From Datnioides undecimradiatus (taxonomy: Eukaryota > Chordata > Actinopteri > Lobotiformes > Datnioididae), in the NCBI GenBank assembly GCA_008933995.1, contig WARS01000007.1:6382923-6446922 (forward strand): a stretch of DNA of 64,000 bases, read 5' to 3'. The position numbers and the translations under genes were made by a program. The notes under the pieces are model-generated. The model saw only the letters and a list, made by a program, of their open reading frames with translations, was not told where the DNA came from and did not search any database. This document shows positions 1 through 13,761 of the stretch, in pieces (position 1 is the first letter of the stretch; every line of letters begins with the position of its first letter).

Positions 1-172
1 ACTAGTTAACCTAGTTTGAACCCAAACCGTGCAGATGCCCAAATTCAGGTCATGCAGCCACGCTCTAAAATTCTTTCATGTTCTTCAGTCTGGTTAACTG
101 GACACTGTCAGCACAATTACCTCTTTTCTTATTAAATGTTTGGTGTTCTTTGCTGCCTTTTCCTCTCTCTAG

Positions 173-3100
173 TATGGGATTGTCTTGGATGCTGGATCTT
201 CGCACACGGCTTTGTACGTATACAAGTGGCCAGCAGACAAGCAGAATGGCACGGGCGTCGTCACTCAGCACAGTGAATGTCATGTTAAGGGTAAGTATGG
301 GCACTTTCTTTGTGTTTTCTTTGGTATTAAATATACATTTCATTTTGACATGTGATGTAAAATGTGTGCAAGCACAAATAAAACACGAAAAACAATGATG
401 GCAGTTAGTATACGGTGCCTTCATACAAGGTTTAAAGGAACAGAAGTCACTGTTTTATAGTTTTTTTCAGCTGTTAACCTATTTAACTTTTGGAGCTATA
501 GAGACAGAGCACAATCAAGTCCCACCCATGCCTTTGTGGGTATCAGCTTTGTGTTGTGTGAAAGGACCTAATTGTTACTCCTGTCTGCTAGCAAACCACA
601 GAAATATACTCAAAAGCTAATGTGTGGAACTTTAAACTAGATTAGAGGTTAAATGATGATCTTACCTGTTGATTTGATCAAACAGTTGTGTACATCCAAG
701 TATTTCACTTTTGGACATCCAGTAAGGTCATTTCTGTAAGAGAAGAAGGTAAGAAAAGAGACACTCAGATAGAACAACAATATAAAGTTTGTCATTATAT
801 CTTTTCCTCTCTACTAGATGTAGAATGCTCACATAATGCTTTCACACTCTGAAATCTAATATTTTTAGGTAGCTACAGGTAATTTTTCAGTTTTTCAGTC
901 TTTGTTTTTTTTTTGTACTGTGGCTTTGATTGTTTCCCCCTCGAGTGGGCATGGTTGTCAAAGTGTGACAGACTGTGCTGTGTCTTAATGGAAATCTAAT
1001 TTTGCCAGTATTCCTACAAGGGTAACACCATAGACTATAACCCCAGCTGACGAGCTGGTCAACAGGGATAGGGTGTCTTACACATTCCCAGAGGACCCCT
1101 CCACTGGAATGTGCTCTACATAAATCAGTTGAACCAATGTTTAAAACACATGGAACCAAATGCAGAAGTGAACAAATATGAGAAAACTCAATGTTTCACA
1201 GTAAACTTTCACAACCGCTATCATTGTTACCTTCCTGTTGCTCACAACGACCATTAGCTAGTTATTGTGCAGTTAAGCATGCAGCTACAAAGGGAAACTG
1301 TATATTTTGCGAAAGGTCAGTGAGTGAATCATACAGAGGATGTAGACCATATGCACAGATGAAAATGAAGAAATGAATGACATTTTTTCTGTACGAGTGG
1401 CTGAAAAAGATATTCCAAATTGTTTTGGCACGAGACCATCATGAAATGAAAGTTGTACATGTTGCAAAAATGTTACGATTGAAAAATTCTGTGCGTACAA
1501 ATGGACAGAGGAGAAGAAGAATAAGCTGTGGCAGAGGGTTGAAAAGTTTTTAGAAATATTGTTGAAGCTTCTTTTGATTCCTGTGGGTTGCTGTTGGGAT
1601 CCTTTTGTTACTGTAATGCCATACTCATATCATGTGCAAGTGACAAAGGTGTCTAACATCCAAGTTGTGATTACGATTGATAACTTTTGCTGTTCAAGGG
1701 GCCAATGAGCTGAATCGATAGGCAGTAGGCATGCTATGCAGCCCCATGAATGTTTTGAATTGTTCAGTCAGTGCTCTAAGGTTGCAAAAATCTTTTTTAA
1801 AGCTACAAAACGGCTGTGAGTCAACTGACTATAGCTGCCATCCTCTGTGGAAGAGTAGGCCACAAACCTTTTCAGACTCCTTTCAAACCTTCAAACTGTG
1901 AACCTGTTTCATTAAGAGCACAGGTTTTCAGAGAAGTGTACCTTCACTCCAGCGATAGTAAAATGATACCAGGGATCATTACAGGCCACTCCTCTCCACA
2001 TGTAAAAACACCAGGCCCACTAGCGTTGGTTACTTTGGTTTAAATTTTGTTTTTTTATTTTGTTCAGTGTGTGAGCTGGACCTGAACTAGCAGCAGCTGT
2101 TTCCTGCAAATGTATATCAGTTGAGCACAGCTGGGCAAGTGAAGCAAAACTTTGTCTCAGGCATTTGTGAATCAGGAATGAGTCAGAGTTGAGCTCTGCA
2201 CTTTGCCACTCCTGTCCCGCCAAAGGGTCTTTATGTTTCTTGACTTAGATAAACAAACACCTTCTTTCCCAATTAGTCATGAACATGGTGTTTACACTGT
2301 CATGTTTCATCATCCTATAAATGCCCCAGTCAGAACTGAACTTTAAACCTGAGATGGATGTTTGTGTATAATAGGAAAAAGTAAATGTCCTTTAAATTGA
2401 TTTTTCATTTTGTGTCAAGAAAATAAAATATATGTCCACGCTGATTGATTCATTTTAAATTTGTTCCTTCCCCACTTGGAGATTTCTAGTCTTGTGGGTG
2501 TTATGCATTAGAATCACAATGCGTACACTTCACAACAGTAAACCTTGTTTTGTGCTGACATGAGAACAAGACTCCACATGTCTATAATGCAATCAGATGT
2601 TTGGTTTGGTTTTAATCCCATTTATCTCTCACTCAGGCGAAGGTATCTCCAGCTATGCAGGCCAACGGGGAGCAGCAGGGCAGAGCTTAAAGGCATGTCT
2701 CGACCAGGCAGTGAAGGACATCCCGAAAGAAAGACACCAGCTCACACCTGTGTACCTGGGAGCCACGGCTGGCATGAGGCTTCTGCAGTGAGTCAGTCTG
2801 CGTGTGTCTGTGTCCGTGTGTGTTGATTTGTTTTGTTTCTATGTGATTTTATTTTTCTTTCTCATGCAGGGCCTCGCCTCCTTTCTAGTTCTACCACTCT
2901 CCTATGCTGATCCATTTACACAGTATGACAGTATTAAATCAAAACAGTTCACCTGCAGTGATGATGCACCTGCATGGCATATAAAACATTAAATAAATCT
3001 AAATTCTGAGTATGCGTGATTTATTGGTAGATGATATATTATGCAAAAAATCATTTATTGATAAATCCACAGTCTGTCTATGGTCACTTCAGAGGCAGAT

Positions 3101-6100
3101 ATTTGAGTTTACATTAAATATATCTGAACTTTCAGAGGAAAAAAAGATAAAACAGCAACTCCTGTGTACAATCTGTTTACAAAAACTGTTTAAAATGCAT
3201 TGATTTTCAGCACTGAAATTGCATATTGGTGCATCCTGAATATAGTAGTATCATGCATGTCTTTGACATTGTGAACATTGCTTTGTAGAGTCCAGGTAAA
3301 TCTATCCAATAAGCCTTTCTCTTCTTGCTCATCACATTTTACAGTTATTTCGATTCCCTCTGACTTATTTTAAGTTATGCATATAAGTCATCTCTTCCTA
3401 TCCTATTAACAATTTTTAATACCTTGAAATCCTAATTAGCCTGTATGCTATCTATCTAGCTATATTTGTCTCAGCTGACTGGTAAACTGACCACAACATC
3501 ACCTGTGACATCAGGATTTGGTTGTATATATAAAAAACATCTCTTACTTGATTCACAGGAGTTATATTGACGTTATGTTCTTGACTCATTATCTTATCTT
3601 CAGTGAAATACTGATGTAGATTGCATACAGAGCTGACTGTGACCTGTGTCTGTGCAGATATGAGTCCTGTAGGCATGTATCCTGTATTAATCTAAATGTG
3701 GGGATGCAAACACACAGCATATTGGCTTACTCCAACACATATGACATTATTAAACATCTGAAAGTAGGTGCCTCATTGCGATGTTGCGGTTTATGTGTAC
3801 AGTTTATAATAATTTGAAACAGGTACTTTGCTTAATTAGTAATTTGCAGAGTTTGGTGGCTTTGCCCTCCTGTCTGTAAACTGATCAATTATCGAAGGAG
3901 ACAGCGTGACTGCAGGAAGCTTTGAGAGCACAGAGTAGGTGATGTTTGACTTCATGCAAATATGCAGCAGAAAACAGCTCCCCAATCACTCAGTCGGAGG
4001 TGAATATGTAAATCATTTGTTCAGTGCAATCATGTCCAAAAGCTACAATGTGATTGAGGCAACTGCTTGTCTATTTTTTATCAGTGCATGCATTCAAAAC
4101 ATCCCTCTGCTCCAATGTTACTCCATACAATATAGATGGCATCTCCACTTCCCTCAGGCCTTTTCTGACCCTGCTGCTCAGTGAACTCTCTGTGGATTGA
4201 TCTGCTGATCTGATTGACGTGTGCAGATGAAACTGGGGTCTCAACATGACAGAGTCTTCAAATTTTTGATATTATAAACATATTAATTGTTGCCTGCAAA
4301 GGACAATGAAAATGTAACTAAGAGATAAAAAGAGTCTGTCTTCAGATGACTAACCGGTGCCTGATGAGGCTTTTTGTGGACTCGGCTGCTGTTGCATGTT
4401 TCCCTGCTGACAAACTTCACTGCAACTCAATGAAACTGACGCTGAGCTATTGTAAATCTGAAGCCTGTTGAAGCTTTTATAGTTTCAGAGGTCAGATGTC
4501 AAACCTGAAGCAAAAACAGTTAGAGATAAGTGTGATTTATGAAAAACGTTTGACCATTAAACGTAAAATTGTCTCCATGCAACCTCTAAAAGGAAGCCCA
4601 TAAAACTTGCTTACTGCAGCTTGACCTTTTGATAGTTTGGTAAAAAGAAATAAACCTCTTGTTTCTTTCGCCCAGCCTTTCTAGCCCAGAGCAGGCGGTT
4701 CAGATTCTGCAGGAAGTGGGTCACAAAATCCAGTCCTACCCTTTCAGTTACCGGGGAGCAGCCATACTGACTGGTCAGGAGGAGGGGGCGTACGGCTGGG
4801 TCACTGTCAACTATCTCTTAGAGAACTTCATCAAGGTACCTAAACTTATGTATGTTATTGTATTCAGCAGGCTGCATGTGTTTTTCTCTAAATGACAGCT
4901 GTGCTGTTGTAACAGGTTGTGTTAAATGATTTCAACTTCATTTATTCAAAATATTTCTTTGTCTTTTGCTTCTAATTGTTGCAAAGATGATCTGACGGGA
5001 GGTATTCGCCTCTTTAAAGCTTATTCAGAGAGTGACTGATGACACCTAGTGGCCTCTTTAACACCAATAACCAAGTGATTTCAGAAGTGGCTACTTGTTT
5101 TCAGCTGGCTTGCTGGGATGAATGCGTGGATCAACTATGTGTAGCATATGGACGGCTGCTCATAAGCTAAGGAACAGGAAGTAGCCTATATTCTTCAGCT
5201 TCTGTTTCCCTTGTTATTTCTTTGCAGTATGGTTTCGTGGGGCACTGGTTCAGCCCCGGCAGACCCACAGTGGGAGCGTTAGATTTTGGCGGGGCGTCCA
5301 CCCAGATAACATTCGCGACTCAGGAGGAAGTAGAAGACAAACACGACACGATCAAACTGCGCCTTTATGGCCAGGAGTACTCTCTGTACACGCACAGCTT
5401 CCTGTGCTATGGGCAGGACCAGGTTCTGAAGAGACTGCTGGCTCACATACTACAGGTAGCGTAACATAACACACTCACTAAAACTGAAATGAAATGAAAG
5501 TATTATTATTATAAATACATGATAGACTCAACTAAAAGAAGTGCAGTGATGTTTTTCACATGTCTCTTTATGTCTCTCTGCCTCTCAGTCGCAGGGTTAC
5601 TCTGGGTCAGTCACTCACCCCTGCTATCCCACAGGCCACACGAGAACTTTAAAGCTGGACAGCATATTCAACTCTCCTTGTACAGCAAAGTACAAACCCA
5701 CCTCCTACAACTCCCATGACTCTCTGACAGTACAAGGCAGCGGACATTATGAGCACTGTCTGGGCAACGTGTCCGAGATCTTCTCCTTCGACAGCTGCCC
5801 CTTCTCCCAGTGCTCCTTTGATAAAGTCTTCCAGCCAAATGTCACCGGCAGCTTCGTGGTAAGTACAGCTGCAGGGGATGGATGATACAGAGGGGTTATA
5901 CACGCTTTATCGACTAAAGGTCAGCCTGTACACAAGGGGTACAGACACAATGTTAGTGATGCGTACAGTTCATCCCTTCCTCTCAGAACCACAGAGAGCT
6001 GTATTGTAGTCTGTATCTCACAGATTATATACATTCACACTGTACAGCACACGAACAAAAATCTAAAAGATGCTTTCATTTGGATCAGCAGTAATCTAAA

Positions 6101-7168
6101 GTAGCAGTGCATGGAAACCATCAGCAGGATGTGATTAAAAACAATTTGATTACGGGTAAAAGTGCATGCATTGAAAAATAACACAAAGTATCAACTAATT
6201 AGGCATTTGCAACAAAATGTGCACAACTGTCAAATTATAACTAAAGAAATTGTGGCTTTTGGTCATTTTCTGACTTTTGAAACAGAAATATGCACAATAT
6301 TGCGTCAATGAGCCAAGAAAAAACATTGAAAAATTCACTGTAGACATAAATATATTATACTCCTTCTGTTGCTCCTATAGATAATTTTCTTCCATTTGCC
6401 CCAGTGTGGGTTTAATATTTTGTCCTCTTTCTGTGTGTTATCAGGCGTTCTCTGCGTTCTTCTACATTCACTCCTTCCTGCAGCGTGTCACCGGTATCAC
6501 TGTGAGCACTCCGTCACAGCTGGAGGAGGCAGCCAAAACTGTGTGCATGATGACTTTCGATCAAGTAAGTAGCACGTCCACAGACTTGCCTTTAAATGCA
6601 TTGACTATTGTTAACCATTAAAATAAATATATTTATTCTAGTGGCACACCGTGTACCTGTTATTCATTTGGGCAGATGAGCAGCATTTTATTGATGTCTT
6701 TCTAGATGCTGACTCTGGCTCCAGAGCAAAAGCCTCGTTTGCAGGACTACTGTGCTTCCACTGTGTTCATGAAGATCCTCATGCTGAGAGGATACAGCTT
6801 CGACAAGACGTCATTCCAACGCATTTCCTTTCAGAAGAAGGTGAGAACTTCATCTCCACTTTACACAAAAGTTTTTTCTCTATGATGATTTGCAAATTCC
6901 AAAAAATAAAGACCATCTAACTCACAGCAATCCTTTGTTGCTGATCTTCCAGGCAGGTGACGCCTCTGTGGGTTGGGCTCTGGGCTACATGCTCAGTTTG
7001 AGCAACCTGCTGCCAGCAGAAAGTGCAGGGCTGAGGAAGGCCCTGACCCCAGGAGCGTGGGGAGTGCTTATCTTTCTGTTTGTCGCCCTGTTGACAGCAG
7101 TCCTGGTCTTTGTCATACTCCGAGCTTGTAGTGGGAAGAAGAAAGGAGGCAGTGAAAGCACCATTTAG
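173..7168 (+). CDS. entpd2: ENTPD2-type ectonucleoside triphosphate diphosphohydrolase, 5' end missing
   Basis: Cell-surface ecto-ATPase of the GDA1/CD39 family, which hydrolyses extracellular nucleoside triphosphates and so shapes purinergic signalling. Eight exons in the window join in phase: 173-290, 2637-2787, 4676-4835, 5228-5455, 5589-5858, 6445-6564, 6706-6840, 6953-7168 (465 residues plus TAG). The apyrase conserved regions are visible in order: DAGSSHT (ACR1), GATAGMR (ACR2), [14 protein letters not shown] (ACR3), [14 protein letters not shown] (ACR4) and GWALGYM (ACR5). A C-terminal membrane segment ([19 protein letters not shown]) precedes a short basic tail ending STI, as in mammalian ENTPD2. 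The first visible exon starts at the conserved YGIVLDAG, so the N-terminal cytoplasmic/membrane exon (about 40 residues) lies left of the window. Similarity is closer to ENTPD2 ([25 protein letters not shown]) than to ENTPD8; which fish ENTPD2 copy it is cannot be decided here. Confidence 0.93.
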
Positions 7169-7574
7169 ATGTAAGAACATACAGTACAGTCAGAAACCAC
7201 AGAGACAGTATATGTTTTGTTTGCGTTGGCCTTGTGCTCTAGCGCAGTGGGTCTGAATTTAAGAAGAATTGGAAGAATTAAATTTTTTTTTTACATATTA
7301 TTATTTACATAGTATTACTATAATTACATAATAATGATGTTTTTTTTCCAAATCCAATGTGTCACAGCACAGAGTCAACACAATGAAAAACGTGACACTG
7401 ACCAAACAGTGTGTGACTGCCCTGTATGTTTCAAAACAGCACTGCCCTGGAGGCATCGGCGCTACACGGGAGGTCTGAATGTAATTTTTATTATTGAGAA
7501 GTTAAACCAATTTTTCAAATGTGAGACATGTCAGCATTTTTGTTTGTTTTGTAGCATGTACTCTATTACAGTAT

Positions 7575-7580
7575 AATAAA
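7575..7580 (+). terminator. Candidate entpd2 polyadenylation signal
   Basis: AATAAA about 400 bases after the entpd2 stop codon, in AT-rich sequence and followed by GT-containing sequence. Further AATAAA hexamers occur around 7.6 and 8.5-8.65 kb, so a longer 3' UTR is possible. The position is read directly; its use is inferred. Confidence 0.45.
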
Positions 7581-9400
7581 GCACACTGTGGATATAACAG
7601 CAAGCTAAATAAATACAGAACTGCTTTTTTAAACTTTTTGTATTGAAAAATATGCAATTTTAAGGTTTGAGTTTTGCATTTAAGTTAGGCTAGATTAACA
7701 AGAAATAATCAAAGAAAAACAGGAGAGGAAACAGCAGGTGTTGCTTATTGCATGTTATTGTCATTAATATAGCTGTTTGGGTCAATCTCTTTAAAAACTG
7801 TCAATGTGCGGAAAATGTGTTTTGTTTTGGGTTTTTTTCTGGCAAGGCTGGTGTCATGTTGATGATGTTATGAACTCCATTTGCCCCAGTTGAGCTTTAG
7901 TCAATCATGCGACTTTTATTTTCACACCAAAAAATAATGTTTAAAGGCTGCTGTATCAGAATGGACTACACATTACATGTGTGGCCTCTATTATGTCCCC
8001 AGGCCAAGATAAAACATAAACACAGTTGGACCATCCAAGAAAGATTTGTATTTCTTATATCAGAGTATAAAAGCATTCCAATCTGTACTATAGCTACAAT
8101 GATTGGTCAATCACTTAATTAGGTGATTGGAAGACAGGTAGTAACCATTAACTATTCTCTGTTTTGAAAAATATTTCTTTGTTTCAGCCAGTTTTCAAGC
8201 AAAAATGTCAAACAGTTGCTGCCTTGTCATCGGTGGTTGTAAAATAATGGGATTTGGACCATCTGTTGAACCAAATTAGCAATTTGAAGATGCCACTTTG
8301 GGGTTTTAATCTTTTTTTTTCTTTTTTCTTTTTTTTTTACATTTATAGACAGACAGATGAATTGACATGGCCCTGTGCTGGAGATTTTGCCAGCAGTTAT
8401 TCAGTCTCACAGCTTCACAACTTTCAAGATGGCTCACACAGATTACTGTGTGCCACTTTCAGCTAATTCAATCAGTGTCAGATGAAACAAGTGTGACAAG
8501 ACTACATTTAAGATTTATATGTATTTGAGATTAAATAAATGTTTTCAGTAAAATTAGACTCAATAATTGGTTAGGTAATATTAAATCGCCATAACTTTGG
8601 TCTATGTGTGTTCATGCTGTATATTTTACATCAGATAACAAAATAAATGTTTCGTTGTTTCTGTTTTTGTTTTACAAGCAGGCTGCTGTGTTTATGTTCT
8701 TTTTACACAGTCTTTACTTCTGGTTTGACCTGGACTAAAACTACCAAAATACATTGCTGTACGGAAGTATGGGACTCGATCTGACGATTTCCGTTATAAT
8801 AGCAACGCCTTCAGAATAAAAGCGTGGGGTTTTCAGTAATTGCCTTTTTTTAACAATAAAAACATTTGCAAAATGATATGCTGTTTTATCATAGGCAAGT
8901 CAAATCATAAAATTAAAATCAACCTGAAAATGGATTAAATATGACCACCTCTATCAGGAAATCAGGACATCAACAGGAATATCAAGGACAGGTAAAGGTA
9001 ATGTCAATGTGGAAAAATTAAGCCCAAAGGTTATTGTGTGTTAATGTCATTTGTGTGATTCTTTCTTTTTACAATTTAATCTTGTCGACGTTGTCACAAG
9101 TAGAAGTCACTTTCATAACATTGCTTAAAACACTAAACCTGAGTATGGGCCAGTTTCTATTAAATTAACTGATGTGGTTTAAGGAAATGACACCATAAGG
9201 CCTTGACGTCAGCAGGGTTGCTTGGTTGATTGGTTCAGGTCTGGCCCTAGATTTATTTCATCTTAAAGCAGAACCCAATACACCTTAGTTATACCTCACT
9301 TTGCTGCACTCATGTACAGGTTTACTCCTGGACGCCATGACATCACCGTTGACTGTGGAAACAGCTGCATTGAAGCTATTGAGTTCAATACAAGGCGTAA
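7581..9400. other. Spacer between entpd2 and phpt1
   Basis: AT-rich sequence with homopolymer T tracts near 8311-8338. I see no coding exon, RNA gene or recognisable transposon. Part may be extended entpd2 3' UTR. Confidence 0.5.
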
Positions 9401-9453
9401 CCCCAACATTAAGATTCAGTGCTTGTTTTATGGCTTTTATTTTGAAGGCCATG

Positions 9454-9463
9454 ACCGGAAGTG
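9454..9463 (+). promoter_or_regulatory. ETS/GABP-type site in the phpt1 promoter region
   Basis: The sequence ACCGGAAGTG matches the ETS-family (GABPA-type) consensus. It lies about 210 bases upstream of the first candidate phpt1 ATG, in a locally GC-richer stretch. Such sites are typical of TATA-less housekeeping promoters. The motif is seen; the function is inferred. Confidence 0.4.
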
Positions 9464-9670
9464 TTTCGTTTGTAGTCTCTGCATGGCGGAACAGGCGCGA
9501 GGTGGAGCTACTGTACTCTCTCTATGTTTCCCCATTCAGGTTTACACCTAAATAGCAACTGTGTGAAGCGTTAAAGCTTTCTGCCTAGACAGACACGGAG
9601 TGTATTTAGCATTCAAAGCAACCTGCGTGTTAGCTTGTGAGCTAGTGTGGCCACTGGGCATTTTGGGAAG

Positions 9671-11138
9671 ATGTGCACACAAACTAGAGCCGCGGCTCTA
9701 ATGGCCAACATACCGCAGGCAGACATCGACCCGTCCGGCGTGTTTAAGTACGTCCTCATCAGAGTTCACAGCAGAGAGGAGGGAGACGACTCGGAGGTGG
9801 ATATAGTCCGAGGATACAGCTGGGCTGAGTACCACGGTGAGTCAGGAGTCTTTATGACAGTGGAACATAAAAACAAACAAAACAAAACATAATTACAGTC
9901 AATGCCAAATACGACTGAAACAAACAACCTCCCTTTTGTTGACACTGTTCTCCCAGAGGTGTGGATTCAACTGTCAAACATCACTAAATGTTATTTCTTT
10001 GCTTCAAATGCTGAGAAAGTTGAATCAGCACCCTCAGTTTCAGCACTCACTGCTGATTTTGGTTGCAGTTTCTCTGGTTTAAATTTAAACCGTGCAACAT
10101 GCATTTAAGTACAAAACACTATGATGTTAGGTATGATCAAAGGTAAATGAAATATTCCCATACTAATTGCATATCTGAGTAAAAACACGTTTTGCTCATA
10201 GTATTCGCAGGTCATGCTGCCCTCTGCTGGACAACGCTGCAATGACACATACTTCATTTAGTTTCCTGTTAAATAGTTGCCAGTGTTTTAAGCAATAAAA
10301 CCATACACTAGAATAAAAAAACAAATATCTGTATTGTCTGTATTATATTTAACTCCATTTCATTGCTTAATTCGAACCCTCTATAAAAACTGTATATAGG
10401 TATATGTATTCATTTCCACGCAGGTGTTTGTATCTGAGGTAGAGCATAGGATGGTTTGTCCAACAAGTGACCGCTCCTCATCACAAATACCCGATACAAC
10501 AACCAATAGTTTGGAATAATGCACGTACAGTTAATGACTCAAATGCTGGTGGATTCATTCACAGACATTATATTACAAACAAATGTTGTGTTTAGGCCAA
10601 AATCCAAGAACAGCTGTTGGAAGACCAAAATCTCTGGTACAAATTACTCTCCTAAGCCACATTAAAAACGCTCAGCATTACGTACTTTCAAAATGTTCTA
10701 AATTATCCATAGAGATGAAATGTAGTTGAAAGCGCGGTGTTGATGCTTCGCTCACTTATTGTATGGGTTTTCTTGCAGCTGATATCTACGACAAGGTGTC
10801 TGAGGAGCTGGAAAAGGGGGGCCACCTGGACTGTGAGTGTATCGGAGGAGGAAGGATCAGACATGATCCCCAGGCCAAGAAGATCCACGTCTATGGATAC
10901 TCAATGGTGAGACAATCCTGCAAAATAAAACCCGATTTAGACAACAACGGTATAAAGAGCAAATGTGGCATAGGAACAGCATTCATATAATAAATAAATT
11001 CAATAAATCTGTTTCCTGACTTTCATGTGATGTGATTCATTACAGGGATTTGGAAGAGCAAACCACGCAGTATCTACTGAGAAACTGAAGGCTCAGTATC
11101 CAGACTATGAAGTGACCTGGGCAAATGAAGGATACTGA
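9671..11138 (+). CDS. phpt1: 14 kDa phosphohistidine phosphatase
   Basis: Small cytosolic protein phosphatase that removes phosphate from histidine (and lysine) in proteins. Three exons join in phase: 9671-9836, 10779-10906, 11046-11138 (TGA at 11136). Recognisable family segments are [53 protein letters not shown] and [13 protein letters not shown] at the C-terminus. The catalytic histidine (human His53) is the last residue of exon 1, in AEYH, followed by ADIYDKV across the splice junction. Two in-frame ATGs are possible. The one at 9671 gives 128 residues and has A at -3. The one at 9701 gives 118 residues beginning [13 protein letters not shown], which lines up better with the human N-terminus (125 residues). 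The GTG-initiated extension at 9647 is not needed. Intron 1 carries a CTCF-like motif. Confidence 0.95.
10217..10230 (-). promoter_or_regulatory. CTCF-like core motif in phpt1 intron 1
   Basis: On the minus strand the 14 bases read CCAGCAGAGGGCAG, a full match to the vertebrate CTCF core (CCASYAGRGGGCRS). It lies in the first intron of phpt1. Occupancy cannot be judged from sequence. Confidence 0.5.
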
Positions 11139-11743
11139 ACTGAACTGAGACCAACCTCTGCTGGATTTCCTTTCACCTGGACTAACACTGCACTTATCTG
11201 TAACCCCCTCACGAGAATGCAGAGTCATAAGGGGGCCATCACACCAATATGAGTCGCTACAGGTGACGCTTCAAACACGTTTTGACAAAGTCTACTGGGC
11301 AAAGAAGCTTTTGTGTCTGTGGCTGTGGCTATCAGTGCAACTGGGCAATCAAATATGATTTATGTTCTTCTGTTCCTACACGCGTCTGCAGGCATTAAAA
11401 TGGGAAGGCAGTGGTTAAGTAGTAAAGATCATCATCGATGTTATTGGCTGCCTGTGCTAAGTGTGACATTGCATACCACAGAAAGAAACATTAGTAAAAC
11501 AATGATTTTGGTTGCAAACATTTCTCTGAACATGTCTTGATCTGGCCCACAGCATTAACTCTGCAAAGAAAACAAACCTGTTGTTGGTTTTTGTTGTTTT
11601 TGGATCTCAAAAAAATACATTATTGTCTCTGTGACATTTCAGTCGTGTGAAGCGCTATCTGGAATTACAGAACAAATTATAGCTGCTGTGCAGCGCTGAG
11701 TCTGTGCCTGGCATTTTCAGGAGGAAGACACATAATTACAGGA

Positions 11744-11749
11744 AATAAA
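11744..11749 (+). terminator. Candidate phpt1 polyadenylation signal
   Basis: AATAAA about 605 bases after the phpt1 TGA. It is the first canonical hexamer I noticed beyond the stop codon, but an earlier variant signal could be used instead. Confidence 0.3.
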
Positions 11750-12514
11750 GGAGCTTCCTTCTGCAGACCTGCCCTGAGCACCATTATCACTGAGCCCTGA
11801 AGTTTTGTGTCTATTTATCACAGCACAGTGCCTCAGTATTAATGTTTTTTTAAATGTGAGACATTCAGTCTGCATCACCTGGGACTTAAACAACTTCAGA
11901 TTTCAAGGGGACATGACCATCTTGTTGAGCTACCTGCCTGGAGAGAGACCAAATTAAGTGAGATGACTTACCACCAGGGTTGCATGTAACATTTAGAAGT
12001 GCTGTCAAAACTTAAGTTTTCAAAAGAAAATTTTTGAAATTTAGTGAACTTCACCTAGACAACAGAGGCATCTGCAATTAATTTTTAGACTGATCTTTTA
12101 ATAAATGAGACTTGTTTGAAGATGCTCTGTTTTTTATTGATTGCAATAGTTGGAGGATAAAAGTCAGTTCAAAGAATAGTACAGTATAATTTTTTAACAA
12201 ATAATTCTGAAACTCAGTACATTTAAAATTATTTCCAGAAACATTGCTTGTGCTACCTACAAGTACTTTTTAAATCGAGGTAGTAACAGACCAGTGTATG
12301 TGTAGGCACAGTGCTGGTGGGGATGGTGCAGCTGAGGTTGGATTGTTTGTTCCTCCTCAGACAACTGGCACTCTTGATACCGTGGGTTTGGTCTGGTATA
12401 AATTAAAAATAAAATGTGTTGTAAACAAAATTCCACTATAACAAACTATCTTGATTATTTATTTTTGTGATTCTTAGAGGAACAGGTTGTGTTAATTTGT
12501 TCTCAGTTGTGGAA

Positions 12515-12850
12515 TAAAGAACATTTACTTCAGTAATGTACCTAAGTTCCATTTTGGTGAATTTTACATTACCCATTTAAATGTTATGCTTCTTCCACTT
12601 CACTATCCTTCAGCCACAGCTACAAATCCAAAAAGGTTTTCACTACTTAAAAAAATCAAGTTGAATTGGACTCATGGTATCCAGATGGAATTAGTGCTTT
12701 TATGCTGCTCTGAGACTGAACTGACCAACAATACATGAAGCAGCTACATATGTCTCCACTTCAACAATAACAGCAACAGTAATATGCTACATATTACATA
12801 TTATATGAGTATGACACACTGATATGTGAGTAATATTTTACTTTCCACCA
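12515..12850 (+). repeat. Decayed copy of a dispersed fish repeat
   Basis: The start resembles a very common teleost interspersed repeat rich in TTTACTTAAGTA / GTACTT / TTCTACTTC words; here they appear as TTTACTTCAGTAATGTACC and ATGCTTCTTCCACTTC. The AT-rich part near 12760-12840, ending GAGTAATATTTTACTTTCC, also fits. Identification is from memory of the family; the boundaries are approximate. Confidence 0.35.
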
Positions 12851-13761
12851 CAGAGTTCCTTCTAAGAAAACTTTGTATTGTTAAAATGCAGCATAAGAAA
12901 AACTCCTCCCAAGAAGATCACTTTTAATTTTTGAAAAATTGCCACCGACAGCGCCCATTACTCAAATGTACCACCTGTAAATCCTTTTTGAAAAGCTTCA
13001 ACTCCATCCAGGTACAGTGATGGGATTTTTATAGACACAGCTGAAATCAATTGGGACTGGGGGTAGAAGTAGACAGACAGGCACACGCATAAAAATGAAC
13101 CTACTAAACAAAATAGAGACTCAATTTACTTTATTTTTCCTGAAAGTTACTGCCTAGAAAGCAATGTATTGGTGAAATGCAACACAAGCAGGCAGGGCTA
13201 TCTTTAAACACTGCTCCTATCGGTTTACTTATATGTACCACCACTGAATCCACTGAACTCAGACACAGCCAAAAACATCTGCTTAAATAGACCCCTCTTT
13301 AGGTGGAGTCAATGAAGGCTGCACCAACCCTGCAGGTGAATGGGACACTTTTCCACATTTAACTCAGGTCATTCATTCTCATCAACCTCCAAGTAGAAAC
13401 ACCTTTACATTATGAACTATATTACATACATGTGCAGCTACCCATAAACAGATCATAATCATCAATAATACATTTGTTTGCCAATTCAACCCCCCCATCC
13501 CCAAATGTGATCCAGCCCAGTGACATCACTCAGAGTATAAATACAGGAAGTAGATGTTACTGTGTCTGCTAAAACCCCCATGAACAAACATGACGCAAAC
13601 TAAACTGCTAAGCTGACTGACAACAACACAGCTGTGAACTAAACAAATGTGAATTTCAGAACAACAGATTCACATATAATAAGTAGAATTGGAGCTGATA
13701 CCTTTCATCCAGTTACTTTCCCAGTTGTCCTTTCATACAGATGAAGATTGCCGTCTGTGTC

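Noticed and set aside
5041-5060. GACACCTAGTGGCC as a CTCF site in an entpd2 intron
   Set aside because: At least two mismatches in the core positions (CCACTAGGTGTC), unlike the full matches elsewhere.
9301-9555. Two overlapping frames upstream of phpt1
   Set aside because: No family resemblance; the region reads as promoter/5' UTR with an ETS site.
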